Source: Pseudofabraea citricarpa (lineage: Eukaryota; Ascomycota; Leotiomycetes; Helotiales; Dermateaceae). Taken from it: a stretch of 64,000 nt of DNA. The DNA is taken from the NCBI GenBank assembly GCA_029641185.1, contig JAPWGK010000026.1:124001-188000 (forward strand), read 5' to 3'. The notes below the pieces were generated by a model. The model had not been told where the DNA came from, searched no databases, and saw only the letters and a program-made list of their open reading frames with translations. Positions within the stretch are counted from its first letter, which is position 1, and every line of letters begins with the position of its first letter. Shown one piece after another: positions 43,038 to 54,241 of the stretch. Position numbers and translations under genes: made by a program.

Positions 43038-45703
43038 GATTGGATTGCCGATCTGAACTAGTCTGGATTCATAAAACTGAATAGAGCTTGACGGCAGTTG
43101 TAGTTGGGACCTGTAGCATAGGCGGCGCCTTGGCTACCGGTGGTCTTGCTATCAAAACAATGAGGGTTGACGATGTAGTGTTTTTGATGGCAATGATAAA
43201 GCTGGTTCTTGCCGCTAAGAACCTGAGAGTAGCTTTACGAGATCGTGAAACGGCGGAGAAGAAAGAAGAACAACTGGATTGTGGGCGGAGGTTGTTTCTT
43301 TTCAACCTCTCATTGCGGCCCTTATTATCTGATGCGGCCATTATCTTTTCTGCGGCCATTCCTCTGAGCGAAAGGCTCACGGTTTACACCTTTCCGACTC
43401 CATGGTGTTTTTGTGGAGAACGTTGTTAATGAGGGGGTTCGTACCGAGTTTGCACGAATCACGAGTGCCCTCAAGCGCGATGTGAAGTCAGTCTCACTTA
43501 TAGAAATATTTGCCACAGCGGCGAACGACCACGTACAACAGGTTCCCCAGAAGATCTGAGAGCGGCTGCCGTAAAGGAGGAGACATCAGGGAGCCAAGCC
43601 TTGTCTTTTCGGAAACGAATACTGGCTACGCTAGCACACTGGCGTCAGGCTCACTACCAGGTTGACCAGTATTCCCACTCGCGCAAAGCACCTCTCTCAT
43701 CCCTCACTTGAAATGACTTCCAATAGTGGATGGTAAACGTGTATCCGTTAAATTTAACATGTGAGCATTTACTTTTCTAAACCAAGTATATCTAGGCAAA
43801 TATTCGAGGAAGCAACAAGCGACAAGCTCTCAAAAGGCTAAGCAGTTGAATTTTAAAGTAGTTCTGGGGTATTTGTTGAATTATGACTTTCCTCCGGTGC
43901 GACCCGAACGCTTCTAGTTCTAGAGCCTTCCAACAAGTATCACACTCAGCCTCACGCCAGACTCGCCTGACGTCGCCATGCATGACCACGTGGGGAAGTG
44001 GGCTGGAGACAAACTCCGTCGCAGTAGAAATCTCAGCAGTATATACCTATGTAAGTAAATAATATACATCAAGTGTGGGTTTGTCCTCATTAATCGCAAG
44101 TAAATGAGATCATAAGGTCTTGTTTCCTCGCTTAATTCACCAGGAATTAATATACACACTGGATAGGTGAATAATCGTGATAGATAGCGAATATTTGGTT
44201 GTTTAGTATGCTAGCCTTTAGCTATTATTGCTACTGTGGCCAGAATATGTATTTTATAGAAACTGGCAGCTGGTAGATGACAAAAGTGAGAGATTCTATC
44301 GACTCCAACCACAACCATAAAGTGATATCTACAAATCCATATGTACCTATAGACTTAAATTCCTATCATTTCCAACTTCTCTAGTTGAATCCGATTCAAA
44401 CTTGTGGAAGAAAACAATTTATTACATATTGTTAATTGTATCAAGCCCCCGTTCTTCTTTAACGCTAAAGTAATCCATAATAGCTAAGCGAACGTATTGA
44501 CGATTGCCTCCCCACCCTGGTGGACATGCTAAATGTGGAAGGTGATACAAAAGAAATAGATAAGATAAGCTGCAGAGCCTCTTCAGACGCATTGCCACTC
44601 ACAGCGATAATTCTATCGCAACCTAATGCGACAGCTACTAAAGCTGATGTACCTACTACAATAGTCATCGCTCCCGGAGCAGCTGCCACGTGAGTAGAAT
44701 GACTACAGACTGTCACTTAATTTGTAGATCCTTGGATAATTTTGAAAATAAATGGAAAAACCGTTCAAAATGTCAATCACATGCTCAAAAACCCTGATGC
44801 CATAACGATGTTAATCAGCACTATGACCAGGAATCTTAGGAGACCTTTTATCAAATCTTAAAGATATGGATGATCGAGTACTAAAATTCCAGGAGCCCTT
44901 ATCCTCCGCATCAGCTCAGAAACTCCATCTAGGGAGTATCAGTGGTCTGGGTCTAAGAATCTACTTCGCTCGCTTAATGTTTAGAGGGGATGGTAGTATG
45001 GAAACCTGCGGAAACCCAGCCCCGGGAGTCCCAGTCCTCACTCTACGCTTATATGGCTTGTGTAAAACTCTGATTTGGAGACTTTTTGTTCGAAGTAACT
45101 ATAATTATATATAAGTCATGAAAAAAAGTCTTGATTTATATCACTATCTGAGTCCTTATTAGGGTCGATGATAACTCGGGTGCTCCTGTTCTTTGATATA
45201 AGTATGTCTCTTATTCTGAAATCACGAACCGAGAGGCTATCAAATAATTGGTATCGATAGTAACTCTATCAATATATTAACTTGATATTATACTAACAGT
45301 GCGCATTCTCAGCTGTGGCGTGCCGAGTAATTACCATGGGTACAATTTCATATTGATGCTAGATGAGCACGCAACGAAAAGTCCCAACCGAGGCTCTCTA
45401 AAACAGGCTAGCATGTGGAATTAAATGAGGCCTTGTACAGTATTCCGTCCACCATCTGTCGTTGTTTCCCTGGTCTTGAAACACCTAAAAGCAGCAATTT
45501 TGTCAATTTTCTGGCTGAATATTCAAGCATATAAAAGAACCATGTTGGGGGTACATATGTGGGGTTAAGCTTATTGGTGCCGACCCAGGGCCCCTGGTTA
45601 CCAACAATTCCAACATTTAAGTGCCTTATCTTTTCAAACTAACGCCTCCTGACCATGTTTTTTCTCACATAATCCAGAATCTCACCTAATCCCCAGAGCA
45701 AGA
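43038..45703. other. 2.7-kb gene-poor region
   Basis: Upstream of the C2H2 gene. It contains three closely spaced TGCGGCC motifs (43314, 43333, 43351) and a possible decayed oxidoreductase fragment at 44520-44716. The frame at 43088-43429 starts at TTG and is not called. No tRNA or transposon end was seen. Confidence 0.5.
44520..44716 (-). pseudogene. Possible relic of a Rossmann-fold oxidoreductase
   Basis: On the minus strand a short frame without its own plausible start reads APGAMTIVVGTSALVAVALG and then CDRIIAVSGNASEEA. This resembles the NAD(P)-binding core of medium-chain dehydrogenases (PGxTVxVxG...AVALALGxxRVIAV). There is no flanking dehydrogenase sequence, and stops follow. It may be a gene fragment or chance similarity. 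Confidence 0.25.
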
Positions 45704-46330
45704 ATGGGTTCCTCTTCCACAATACCCTCGACAGCATTTGCTCTTACGGGAGGGTGCTTCTGCAAATCTATTCGCTACAATATCGCTATCCCCGCCATCG
45801 ATTCACGGCCCCACCATGGACGACCAGCGAGAAAACCATCTGGGGCAGAAATCAAAGAACAAAATGTATCTTCACAATGCTGGCCCATAATCACCTTCGA
45901 CCATTGTCATTCCTGTCGAAAAGTCGCTGGCTCCATTGTCCAACCTTGGCTTATCTTTCCAACGAGCTGGGCTTCCTGGACTCTCATTCCCAAAGCACCA
46001 GAAAACGAAGCCATTAGGTCTACGACGATGGAAGTCCTGGTGCCGAGTGAGGAGTTAAAAGACAAGACATATGTGAGCTACTTTTGTAGCTCCGAAGAGT
46101 CGAACCGCATCTTTTGTGGCAAGTGTGGCACTGGTCTGTCGTTTTTCTCGGCTGGAGAGGACCCTCAGAAGCCGAGTTATGGTCCAGTGTGTGATATTGC
46201 TTTGGGCACTTTGGATGATGAGTGTTTGGAGATCCCAGGTGTGAAGCCAACAAGGCAGAGCTGGGCTGGAAGTGGTATCAGTTGGGTCAAGAGCTTGTTA
46301 GCTGATGGGGATAAGACATTTTCAGTCTAA
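45704..46330 (+). CDS. GFA/CENP-V-type zinc-binding protein (208 aa)
   Basis: Intronless frame from ATG 45704. The Cys pattern of the glutathione-dependent formaldehyde-activating (GFA)/CENP-V fold is complete: GGCFCKSIRY near residue 15, then FDHCHSCRKVAG, and a late CGKCGTGLSFF. These cysteines bind two zinc ions in Paracoccus Gfa. Between them lie the strand-rich segments expected for the fold. Fungal genomes carry many such paralogues, mostly without known substrate, so the name describes the fold and not a proven reaction. The protein has no signal peptide and ends with a conserved-type GISWVKSLL. Neighbours give no functional hint. Confidence 0.92.
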   Translation: MGSSSTIPSTAFALTGGCFCKSIRYNIAIPAIDSRPHHGRPARKPSGAEIKEQNVSSQCWPIITFDHCHSCRKVAGSIVQPWLIFPTSWASWTLIPKAPENEAIRSTTMEVLVPSEELKDKTYVSYFCSSEESNRIFCGKCGTGLSFFSAGEDPQKPSYGPVCDIALGTLDDECLEIPGVKPTRQSWAGSGISWVKSLLADGDKTFSV

Positions 46331-46832
46331 GTTTCTTTTATTGGGGTTAGGTAGGGATTTAAGTAGTGGCCCAAGAGAGTTCAACAGATGTACTGAGTAC
46401 AGCAATACCAATACCTTGGTCTTACCAGTAGCAGTACCACGTGACAGCTGAACACACGTGATATCTGGCGCTTCCTACCTTCAGGACCTCCCTCACCTTA
46501 TCATCTCATCAACACATGCCACAACTTTGTTTTTGTGAAGAGATGACAAGTTGTACTGCTTTCACAACGTAAAATCGTGGTGTATCGTGACTTTTATAGC
46601 CGTTCGATACGGAGGTTGGCGACGTATGCCACTAATAATAGCATCCTCAGCCACTTCCATCGCCAAAGGAGGCGCAGTTGTGGGTATGAAACGCGTCGCC
46701 CTGGATACAACAGGATTTTAAGGAGACATACTTGAACAACTGCCATCCTGTCGCAACATTCTGCACCTTTACAACCTCAACCTCAACCTAGAGCCTCATC
46801 TACCAACCCATACATTAATCGCAACTCTCCTC
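46331..46832. other. Intergenic region
   Basis: Promoter of the protease-like gene. It contains CACGTGA (46439-46445) and CACGTGATATC (46455-46465), two E-box-like CACGTG sites 16 bp apart. No gene. Confidence 0.5.
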
Positions 46833-47883
46833 ATGGCTCCCGTATTCGCATCTGGCGCTAGCCATGTCGTCGCACTGCGGTCGCTTCTTACCGACGTGAA
46901 AGGGGCCCCGCTGCGGAGAGCTGTAGCGGCAGCAGGCCCTGGCATGGCTAAGATGTCAGCAGCTCATCTTTCCCGTCGAGCCTTGACCGTAAATCATACT
47001 CAGGGAGTCACTCTTGGTGTTATCGCTGCTTATGCGGTTATTATTGCGCTGCTATGGAATCTACCTTATGTTCGATGGTCGTTGTGGCCTTTCAAGGTGT
47101 GTTCATTAGGGGGTTTCATGCATATCACGTGGCATATTAACTAACTCTTATAGATGCTTACGATTGCGTTCCATGAATTCGGACATGCATTCGCAGCATG
47201 CCTAACTGGTGGTCGTGTCAAGTCTATCTCTCTTAATCCAAGAGAAGGTGGAGTAACGCACATGCAGGGAGGAATGAGTGCCGTTACGCTTCCAGCTGGT
47301 TATCTTGGCTCGTCCCTGATCGGAGCGCTGCTCATATTTGCTGGATTCAATATCGTCGCAAGCAAGATTGCCAGTTTTGCATTGGGCTTTTGCTTCCTCC
47401 TCACTTTGTGGTGGGCTCGAAGGGATTTGCTTACCATTGGCACTGTCCTTGCCGCCGTCGGACTGCTTGTAGCCTGTTGGTTCATTAAGCATGCTGAGCC
47501 GCTCAGATTCGTTGTGGTATGTATTCATCCACTTATATATTAAGACAATTCAGCTGACACAAGTAATCACAGCTCTTTATTGGCGTCATGTCGGCTCTAT
47601 ACAGTGTCTGGGATATCGTAAGAACCCCAACCCCAACTCTTTTACACATATACTAATGATCGTTCTTACTTAGTGTGATGATCTTATCCTCCGCAAAGTT
47701 AACGAATCCGACGCCAGTGTTTTCGCCAAGAGATACGGAGGTTCTTCACAATGTTGGGGTGTCTTTTGGGCTTTCGTCTCCCTCAGCTTCATGGCTGTCA
47801 GTATGGTTGCAGGAATCGCAGCTTTCCCCGAATCTTTCAGCGAACAAGAGAGTGACTCTCAGAACTTCATTCCTACTCGATGA
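46833..47883 (+). CDS. Peptidase M50B-like integral membrane protein (293 aa)
   Basis: Exons 46833-47096, 47154-47516, 47573-47617 (45 nt) and 47674-47883 join in phase to 293 aa. The zinc-binding HExxH motif is at the start of exon 2 (HEFGHA, about residues 94-99), followed by the family's GGRVKSISLNPREGGVTH and four or more hydrophobic segments. The second metal-ligand region is probably within the exon 3-4 part (YSVWDICDDL). The N terminus is basic and Ala-rich, and a first membrane helix (GVTLGVIAAYAVIIALLW) precedes the HExxH helix. This matches the fungal M50B-like group, distant from site-2 proteases. Substrate is unknown; activity is inferred from HExxH only. Confidence 0.92.
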
Positions 47884-49019
47884 GCAACTCGCATCGAATT
47901 CTCTTTTGGACGCAGGACATCATCTATCTATGCCAATGGGTGCTGCAACATATTTCTCTAAGCGAACTAGAATGATGGACATGGAAGAGCCAACAACCCA
48001 CGACTATATCATCCCTTCGAGTCAGTTCTTAAGCACAGTAGACTGACGACACGGATATACACCGATTTTGGCGAGAGGGAGGCTACGCACCTTCTGCAGT
48101 GTATAAGCGCCATCAAATTCAATGACCTGTACATGATACCTTCCCCCAGTATGGTTATCAGGTTATCACCAATGATGAAAGCATCAGCAGAGTACTTGTT
48201 GGCTAGAAAACGAAGGGTTCTCTAAATATCCCAAATTATTGCCAATGGCAGCCGAAGGCAATTTGGAAATGTCGAGAAAAGCTTGTATGTAATGTGCCAT
48301 AAAGCAAATGGTCGCAGTGAGGAATAAATCACGAAGGAAGAAAGAAGTGATTAGCATTGTGGTCAACAATTCTTGCGATTAATAATTTCAAGAGGCGTGT
48401 CTGGAGTTTAGAAGCTGTATGTCTTTCGGAGACTACTTGTTGTAATTTATATTTTGAAGACAAACTTCACAAAGCCAATCAAGTGTTTCAACACTAGGTG
48501 ATAATTCATAGTGCCGAGAAGAAGTGGTGTATTTGCACCTAACCAACAAATCTAGTAGCTCGCTAATTACCAAGTCTCTATGACAATTGCCCTTTCCCCC
48601 CAGAAAGTCTTATGGCAACATGCAGAATCCTAATCATTTCCTGACCCCTTTCGTCTTAGTATCCCACACTACAGTTCGCAATAACATTTCCGCGTATCAG
48701 ACAAAAGCACTTGAACCAGCAGTTGCGGTCCCGCGAAGCTATGCTCTAGTATCTTTTGACGGTAGCGGGTTTCACGGCCGGCGGCATATATTCCCGGTTT
48801 TTCTTCTGCCTTTTCTTTCAATGCTGTTGTTAGTACAACTCTTGTTGTCAATATTACTCCTTTATCAGTGTAGCTGCTGTTGTTCCTAGAGAAGAAGGAT
48901 CAGGCATTACCGCACGCACGGCCAGGGTCAGAGTCAGAGTCAGAGTTAGATGAAAGTCCAAGTCAACATCAGACAGCCCCTAAGATCTTTCAGATCCAGC
49001 ATCAGTCCGTCGCAGAAGG
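47884..49019. other. Gene-free region
   Basis: 3' flank of the M50B-like gene. Open frames here lack ATG starts or protein-like composition. A short (GTCAGA)n repeat of three to four units lies near 48923-48947. It could contain eroded remains of the exonuclease gene that begins at 49225, but I found no further motif of that family. Confidence 0.45.
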
Positions 49020-49225
49020 TCAGTCTATGTCGTGCAGGAATGACACACTTCCATGATGGCAAAGGTCGATACCTTCAAGATCAATGTACAAGGTCTGGGA
49101 TTGTAAGGACTTGTGTTTTTCATCTCATGGATCAGCTCTGACATGAATGACTGTAGAGACTCAGGAGTATCCACGATGGTTGTTGGAATTTCTTCCGGCT
49201 TCTGAGGTGGCAATGTCGAGGCCAT
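49020..49225 (-). pseudogene. Relic of a DEDD 3'-5' exonuclease (EXD-like) gene, N-terminal part
   Basis: From ATG 49225 (minus) the frame encodes a plausible N terminus ending TTIVDTPESLQSFMSELI, typical of fungal proteins with a 3'-5' exonuclease domain 2. At about 49092-49094 the frame shifts by one base: conserved sequence continues as LYIDLEGIDLCHHGSVSFLH, the first exonuclease motif with its catalytic Asp and Glu, then stops at a TGA (49020-49022). No downstream exonuclease motifs (second Asp, YxxxD) were found. No splice pair of reasonable length repairs the shift. The fragment therefore looks like the start of a decayed gene. Confidence 0.72.
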
Positions 49226-50801
49226 GATGGTCTTTTGCGAATTCTCAGCTCGACAGGTCAAACGTCAACAAAGTCTGAGAGAAATAGAACCAAAGTGCTG
49301 GGGGAAAATATCTCGGATTGGTGATTGAGAATCTATGCCTGGATCGTCATGAAATAAATCTTGATGAATTTCAGAGTTGGTCGGACAAGAAGAAATTGCA
49401 GTGATATTGATTAGCTTGTAAAACAAAGAACAGAAAGGCCACGAAAGAGAAATTTCTGGAATACAGGCAGGATTGGCCAGGAATCTTCCATTTTGCAAAT
49501 GTCGTGCCTTTTAAATTCTCAACAAAGAGCCAAAGGCAGCAAGCAGTGTTGCAATCCAATTCGAAATCTGCAGATGACATGATTTATAAACAATGAGTTC
49601 CACATCATGTGCGTGTCTATATGGTGTCACAAAGGGAGGAAGTTGCAACAGCGGGGAGGTGACTGAACAATGTGAACATACATTGTAGAATTTCCTTTTT
49701 TTTTTTTTTTTTCTTTCAAAAAAAGAAGGCTTGGTGATCTACTTTCCAAAACCATGTCTTTCCCCTCTTTTCGTCAAGGTTCGTTGGCTTGAATTTTAAA
49801 GTTCCTGTCGCCTTTTCAGCCGCAGAACTACTACACCCACCACACACACAGAAAAGCTTTAAACCTTATCAAAGGGAACACCGGTTTCGACCCGTACCGT
49901 ACTCGCAGAATTAAAACCTGCCTCGTCTAGGGCGGCTCTGTACGTACATAAAAAGTGGTACAGATGCCAACCTTATTTTGTGACAGCTTACGAGAAGTTT
50001 ATAAGAGGCTATGATCGACCAAATCTCAGCCGTGGCGTTGCACAATTGCATTCTGTATGGTCAAGGCACAGTCAGCCTGCTGGTCTTTTTGGAACGGCGA
50101 AAAGCAGGTATTTAAATTTAGAGTTTCTATCCCGCTATTGCATGGGTTGTTGTTGGGTTGTTATGCTTATGGGTGATTGTGATGGTGATTGTGCTTGTGG
50201 TTGGCCTTGTGGTTGGCTCGGTTGGGTTTGCTCGCGTGCACATCTTATTATTGTGGGACTTAGGCAGTAGGAAATGTTCTCATGCTGTGAAGACGGTACT
50301 TCAGAGCTCAATACGTCTTGTTGGAAAGCATTCAGTTGACTTGGTCTGTTTGACTGGAATATATAGAAAGTGATATGATGAGACGATAATTGGGGACAGG
50401 TGAATCTGTTATAATGATCTTGATACCCCTGCAAGAGACGATGATCTGAAGTACAAACCCAAGTCTGCCTTATATAGCTTCAAGGCTGAGCAGGCTTGTT
50501 CCCCATGCCAATTGACACCGGAGATGTCTCCACACGGCCTAGGCCTCGCTTCTCGTTGGTAGATGACAGACGGGATGCAGGTTGTACAAAACGGGCACAA
50601 CATATGTATCATCTTGCTTTTGAGGCTGCGAACCGATATTGAGCCGGCTACGGCTGAAGCTTGTACAATATTTGAGGGGGGCACAGCAAGCACTGTGCAT
50701 ATTCCAAAAAGCAAAGTACTTTGTGAATCCGACTTGCTGCCTTGCGGGCTTGACCTCTCCTCACTCTTTTTCATCTTTCCTGAAGAAAACACTCGCCTAT
50801 C
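49226..50801. other. Gene-free region with poly-T tract
   Basis: A run of 17 T lies at 49696-49712, and a GT-rich imperfect repeat (TTGTGGTTGG-type units) at about 50170-50225. Antisense frames at 50135-50855 have low-complexity composition and are not called. This is probably the promoter region of the surface-protein gene starting at 50802. Confidence 0.5.
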
Positions 50802-51673
50802 ATGATCTCGCGAGTTTTTGTCATCCTGGCTATCCTGGGACTGTCTGCAGCACAATCGGCTAATTCGACATGCTTCTTCCCTGATGGAAATGTCGCAAAA
50901 TCGTACTCGGCGTGTTCGGCGACGGGCGATGGTGGTTGTTGTCTAGAATCAGATTTTTGCACCGGGCTGGGTTATTGTGTGAGCAATTCGAAGGGATATC
51001 ATTACCGTGGTGCTTGTACGGATAGCACGTGGTTCAACCCATCATGTCCTAATTATTGCCTGGAAGATACAAACTGTACGTCATATACTGGGAGATATCA
51101 TAGAAGAATCCAGGCTAATTTGAAGTAGCCGGAAACACGACTGCCGTGAATGTAATCGCGTGCAATGCTGCTGAGAACGGTGGAACTTGGTGTTGTGCAT
51201 ATGATGGAAACTGCTGCAGCTCGTCGGCAACTTATACGCCATATTTCGGTACGATATTTGCAGAACCAGGAGCTGCTACCGCTACTGCTGCTTCGCTATC
51301 ATTATGTTCCTCTTCGTCCTCGGCTACCACGACGAGCGAAACGAGTTCTATAACCTCGAGCAGTTCTAGCGCATCACAAGCCGCAGCTGAGACAACACCA
51401 ACAGCCTCGAATTCCCCACAGGTCACATCCACACCAGTACCAGCATCAGGATCAGATAATAAAACTGCAAGTATTGTTGGTGCGGCTGTCGGTGTGCCGC
51501 TTGGATTGGCTGCTCTTGCTGGCTTTCTTTTCTTTTTCAGGGAGAGGAGGAAGAAGAATCAAATCGGAGGACAATATACAAAGAGGGAAGAGATGAATCC
51601 GAATGCGCAAGAATTGAGTCCAGATGCTATGAGCTATAGACACGAACTGCCGTCAAATCGAGGTTACGAGTAG
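50802..51673 (+). CDS. Cell-surface sensor-like protein: Cys-rich domain, Ser/Thr stalk, one membrane span (272 aa)
   Basis: Exons 50802-51075 and 51129-51673 join in phase (AAC T|CC) to 272 aa. A signal peptide (VFVILAILGLSAAQS) is followed by an ectodomain with about 13 cysteines (CFFPDGNVA...GGCCLESDFCTGLGYC..., GTWCCAYDGNCC), a Ser/Thr-rich stalk of about 70 residues likely to be O-mannosylated, one membrane segment (IVGAAVGVPLGLAALAGFLF) and a short basic cytosolic tail (RERRKKNQ). This is the architecture of fungal wall-stress-sensor-like or mucin-like surface proteins, although the Cys domain is not a clear WSC domain. It could sense or bind the wall; no ligand is inferred. Confidence 0.88.
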
Positions 51674-52134
51674 GGCCGGGGGTTGGAAGAAACCCAGGCA
51701 GTCTTTCGAATATAATTTTAGCGTACTTTTATCTACATTTCTATAATCTTATTTATTTTATACTGACACATCCACGTTATCAACGAATTTCTTTTCTGGC
51801 TTCAACAGTTAACTCAGTTGTGGAAGCACCTTAGGTCTTGTATCCAACCTAATATAATAAGTTGAGTCGGGCCGAGCCGAGCTTACTTCCATTAGCTCAA
51901 AGGTAAATTGACAACATGAAAACGATACCAATAACAACGATAGTTTATATCATTCACTAAACTATATAAGGAATGCATAAAAATGACAGATGGTCTTTTT
52001 GAAAGTTGAGATTGGAAGCAACCTTTACCAAATATGTATCTGTGCATCGATAGCACCTGATATCAAGCATATTGCGATTTCTCATTGTGAAATAGCTCAT
52101 ATGTTTGTACGCATCAATTCATATGTCCCTTGGA
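51674..52134. other. Convergent intergenic region
   Basis: AT-rich 3' flanks of the surface-protein gene and the monooxygenase gene. Nothing recognised. Confidence 0.5.
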
Positions 52135-53696
52135 TCATTCGATACCTCCGAAATTACTCGCCAACATATAACAAACTAACAAGCCAGCAACTCCAAACAT
52201 ACCTGTAGCAAGAGCCGTAGATCCGTTTTTGCTACCAACCGCCCTTGCTCGGTCAAATCGGCTCGGCGGAGGCAAATAATCTATAAAGCAAGTTTTGAGA
52301 TTCATCTCGATCAACATAGCTGCCAGGGGGTTCTTTTTGAATGCTAGAGTCGCGGCTATTAGATACTTGTTATAGCCGTCAAGTCCCTGCTGTCGGCTTA
52401 AGTCATGCGCATGGCGTGCCCACTTTAAGAGTCGCGGCTTCTGGCTTGTTTGGTATCGGCACAGAGCTTCATCAATATCCTCTGCCGAGAGTTTCTTTCC
52501 CTCATGCGATGTAGCGAGCTTTTGTAGGGAGTTTGCAAGGGCGGCCGCACTTTCGATGGCGTTATTGCCTCCTTGTCCAAGGTTTACTGTCATCTGAGAA
52601 TGAAGTTAGCATAGATCTTAACACATCCACAAAATCAAGTAAGTAAGCTACCCACCTTATGTGCTGCGTCTCCCACGATAGCGAACCGACCAAAATGCCA
52701 GTCTTCAAGAACGCCTTCGTCCATAGCGAGCAGCGTTGAAGTGTTTCTCTTCTCCCAAATATCGCCAAAAGTCACATTCTCGGTAATCTTGATATGGGAG
52801 TTGGCCTTGGCGGCTTCTTCTGCGTCTGCTTTCGAGAAGCGTGGAGAATTCGGCCACGTATGAACATCGCTCATTTTCTGATAGAGAAAGAAGAAGACTT
52901 CGCCTTTCAGTCCAATGAAAGTCAAAAAGGATGCTGGGTTGCCGAAGACAATGTTAGATTGGCCACCGATTAAGCCCGCGACGGGATCTGAAATTCCGAA
53001 CAAGCATCGATATTGTGATTTGAATGCTAGCTAAGGTCAGTATGCTCGCAGACTAAAAGATGAGCGCTTCGCACGACTTACTGGCTTCGTCTATGGGCTT
53101 TCTCTCGGGGTGTATAGCATGTGCATAGCGCCACATTTCACCCCTGACCGTGCTGTGAATACCGTCACAGCCCGCCACCATGTCACCTTTGTAGACCGAA
53201 CCATCATCTGTGAAGACTTCGACACCATCTGGAGATTGTTCCACACGAACAACCTTCTTGCCTTTCCCAGCATGTACCCTACTTTTATTCTCGAGTTTGT
53301 CATAGAGGAGTCGGATGAGGCGTTGTCTCGTAAGCAGACAAGCGGAGTATCCGAATCTAAAGACTCCCCACATGGTTAGCAGAATCAAAGGAAATGCTTT
53401 GAAGGGGGGTTCTAATACCTTTCCTCCAGAACTGATGGATCGTTGTCACTGCTAAGGGCTCTTCCGTCCGTGAAACGCACGTTTGTAGAACGCAATGGAT
53501 CAACCAAAGACAGGAGATCCTCATAGATACCAAGCTGGTCGAGGATCATGGCACCATTCTGGAAAATCGCAATGGAAGCGCCCACTGCTGGGGCAATTGG
53601 ATAACCGTCTAGAACCTCATACTCAATGTTTGCACGATCCAGACTGTGAGCTAGTGTCAAGCCGGCAATGGATCCCCCAACGATAATTACTTTCAT
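52135..53696 (-). CDS. FAD-dependent monooxygenase, PaxM-like (460 aa)
   Basis: Exons (minus) 53696-53419, 53356-53082, 53026-52656 and 52593-52135 are phase-consistent (460 aa). The FAD motif is at the N terminus (VIIVGGSIAGLTLAHSL), then ATG-type region RRQ-like ACLLTRQRLIRLLYDKL, DG motif (VAGCDGIHSTVRGEMW), CLFGIS, and the GD motif split by intron 3 (VGDAAHK|MTVNLGQGGN). A C-terminal hydrophobic segment (GMFGVAGLLVCYMLA) suggests membrane attachment. This matches the fungal monooxygenases that epoxidise prenyl chains in meroterpenoid and indole-diterpene pathways (PaxM type), though no prenyltransferase or cyclase is present nearby. Upstream, CGG-rich direct repeats lie between this gene and the Zn2Cys6 regulator on the same strand, which may control it. 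Confidence 0.93.
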
Positions 53697-54241
53697 TCTG
53701 TTGATGAAGCGACCAATCTGCCCAGAGTTAGGCTTAGCGTGATGATTTTCAATGAAGCAGGTTTAAAAAGAAATTTTAATATGATGTTGTGTTGAGTACA
53801 AGAGATATCTGAATTGGTTTCTCACTTAATCCTGAGATAGTAGACGCAGATATATATTTGACATGATGCTAAGTATATGGATTCGGACGACGGACCCCAA
53901 AAGACCGTACCAGGGTACGAAAGACTAGACATGCCATTGGATACATGTTGCAGTATGCCCAGGAGATAGATCCGGATGGCGGACGGTTCAAAGACCGTAC
54001 TGGGGTATAAAAAATGGGACTTTGAACAAATATTGCGAGTCGGCGATATTGCGGTCTATAAGCGACGGGACTCGCCATATCCCAGAACCTTAAATCGCGT
54101 CAGACAGGAACCGATTACTGAACTCCAACATCCTTCCCTGGCATCTTCGTAGATAAGTACCGAGAAATTGAATTCTAACGGGAGACTTAAGATCAATGTT
54201 TTCTAGATTGTCTGGTTTCGCGATTTGCATGACTTGTGAAT
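53697..54241. promoter_or_regulatory. Putative monooxygenase promoter with CGG-rich direct repeats
   Basis: Two imperfect 51-52 bp direct repeats (53880-53930 and 53969-54020) share GAT(T/C)CGGA, CGGAC, AAGACCGTAC and GGGTA blocks in the same order. Each contains closely spaced CGG triplets (CGGACGACGG and CGGATGGCGGACGG), the half-site type recognised by Zn2Cys6 proteins. Position upstream of the monooxygenase (minus strand) and downstream of a Zn2Cys6 gene suggests an operator-like role; this is inference. Confidence 0.5.

Noticed and set aside
43088..43429. Possible membrane protein upstream of the C2H2 gene
   Set aside because: Frame starts at TTG, overlaps repeated TGCGGCC motifs and has an equally long antisense frame; no family pattern.
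50409..50855. Antisense frame upstream of the surface-protein gene
   Set aside because: No domain, overlaps the start of a well-supported gene on the other strand.
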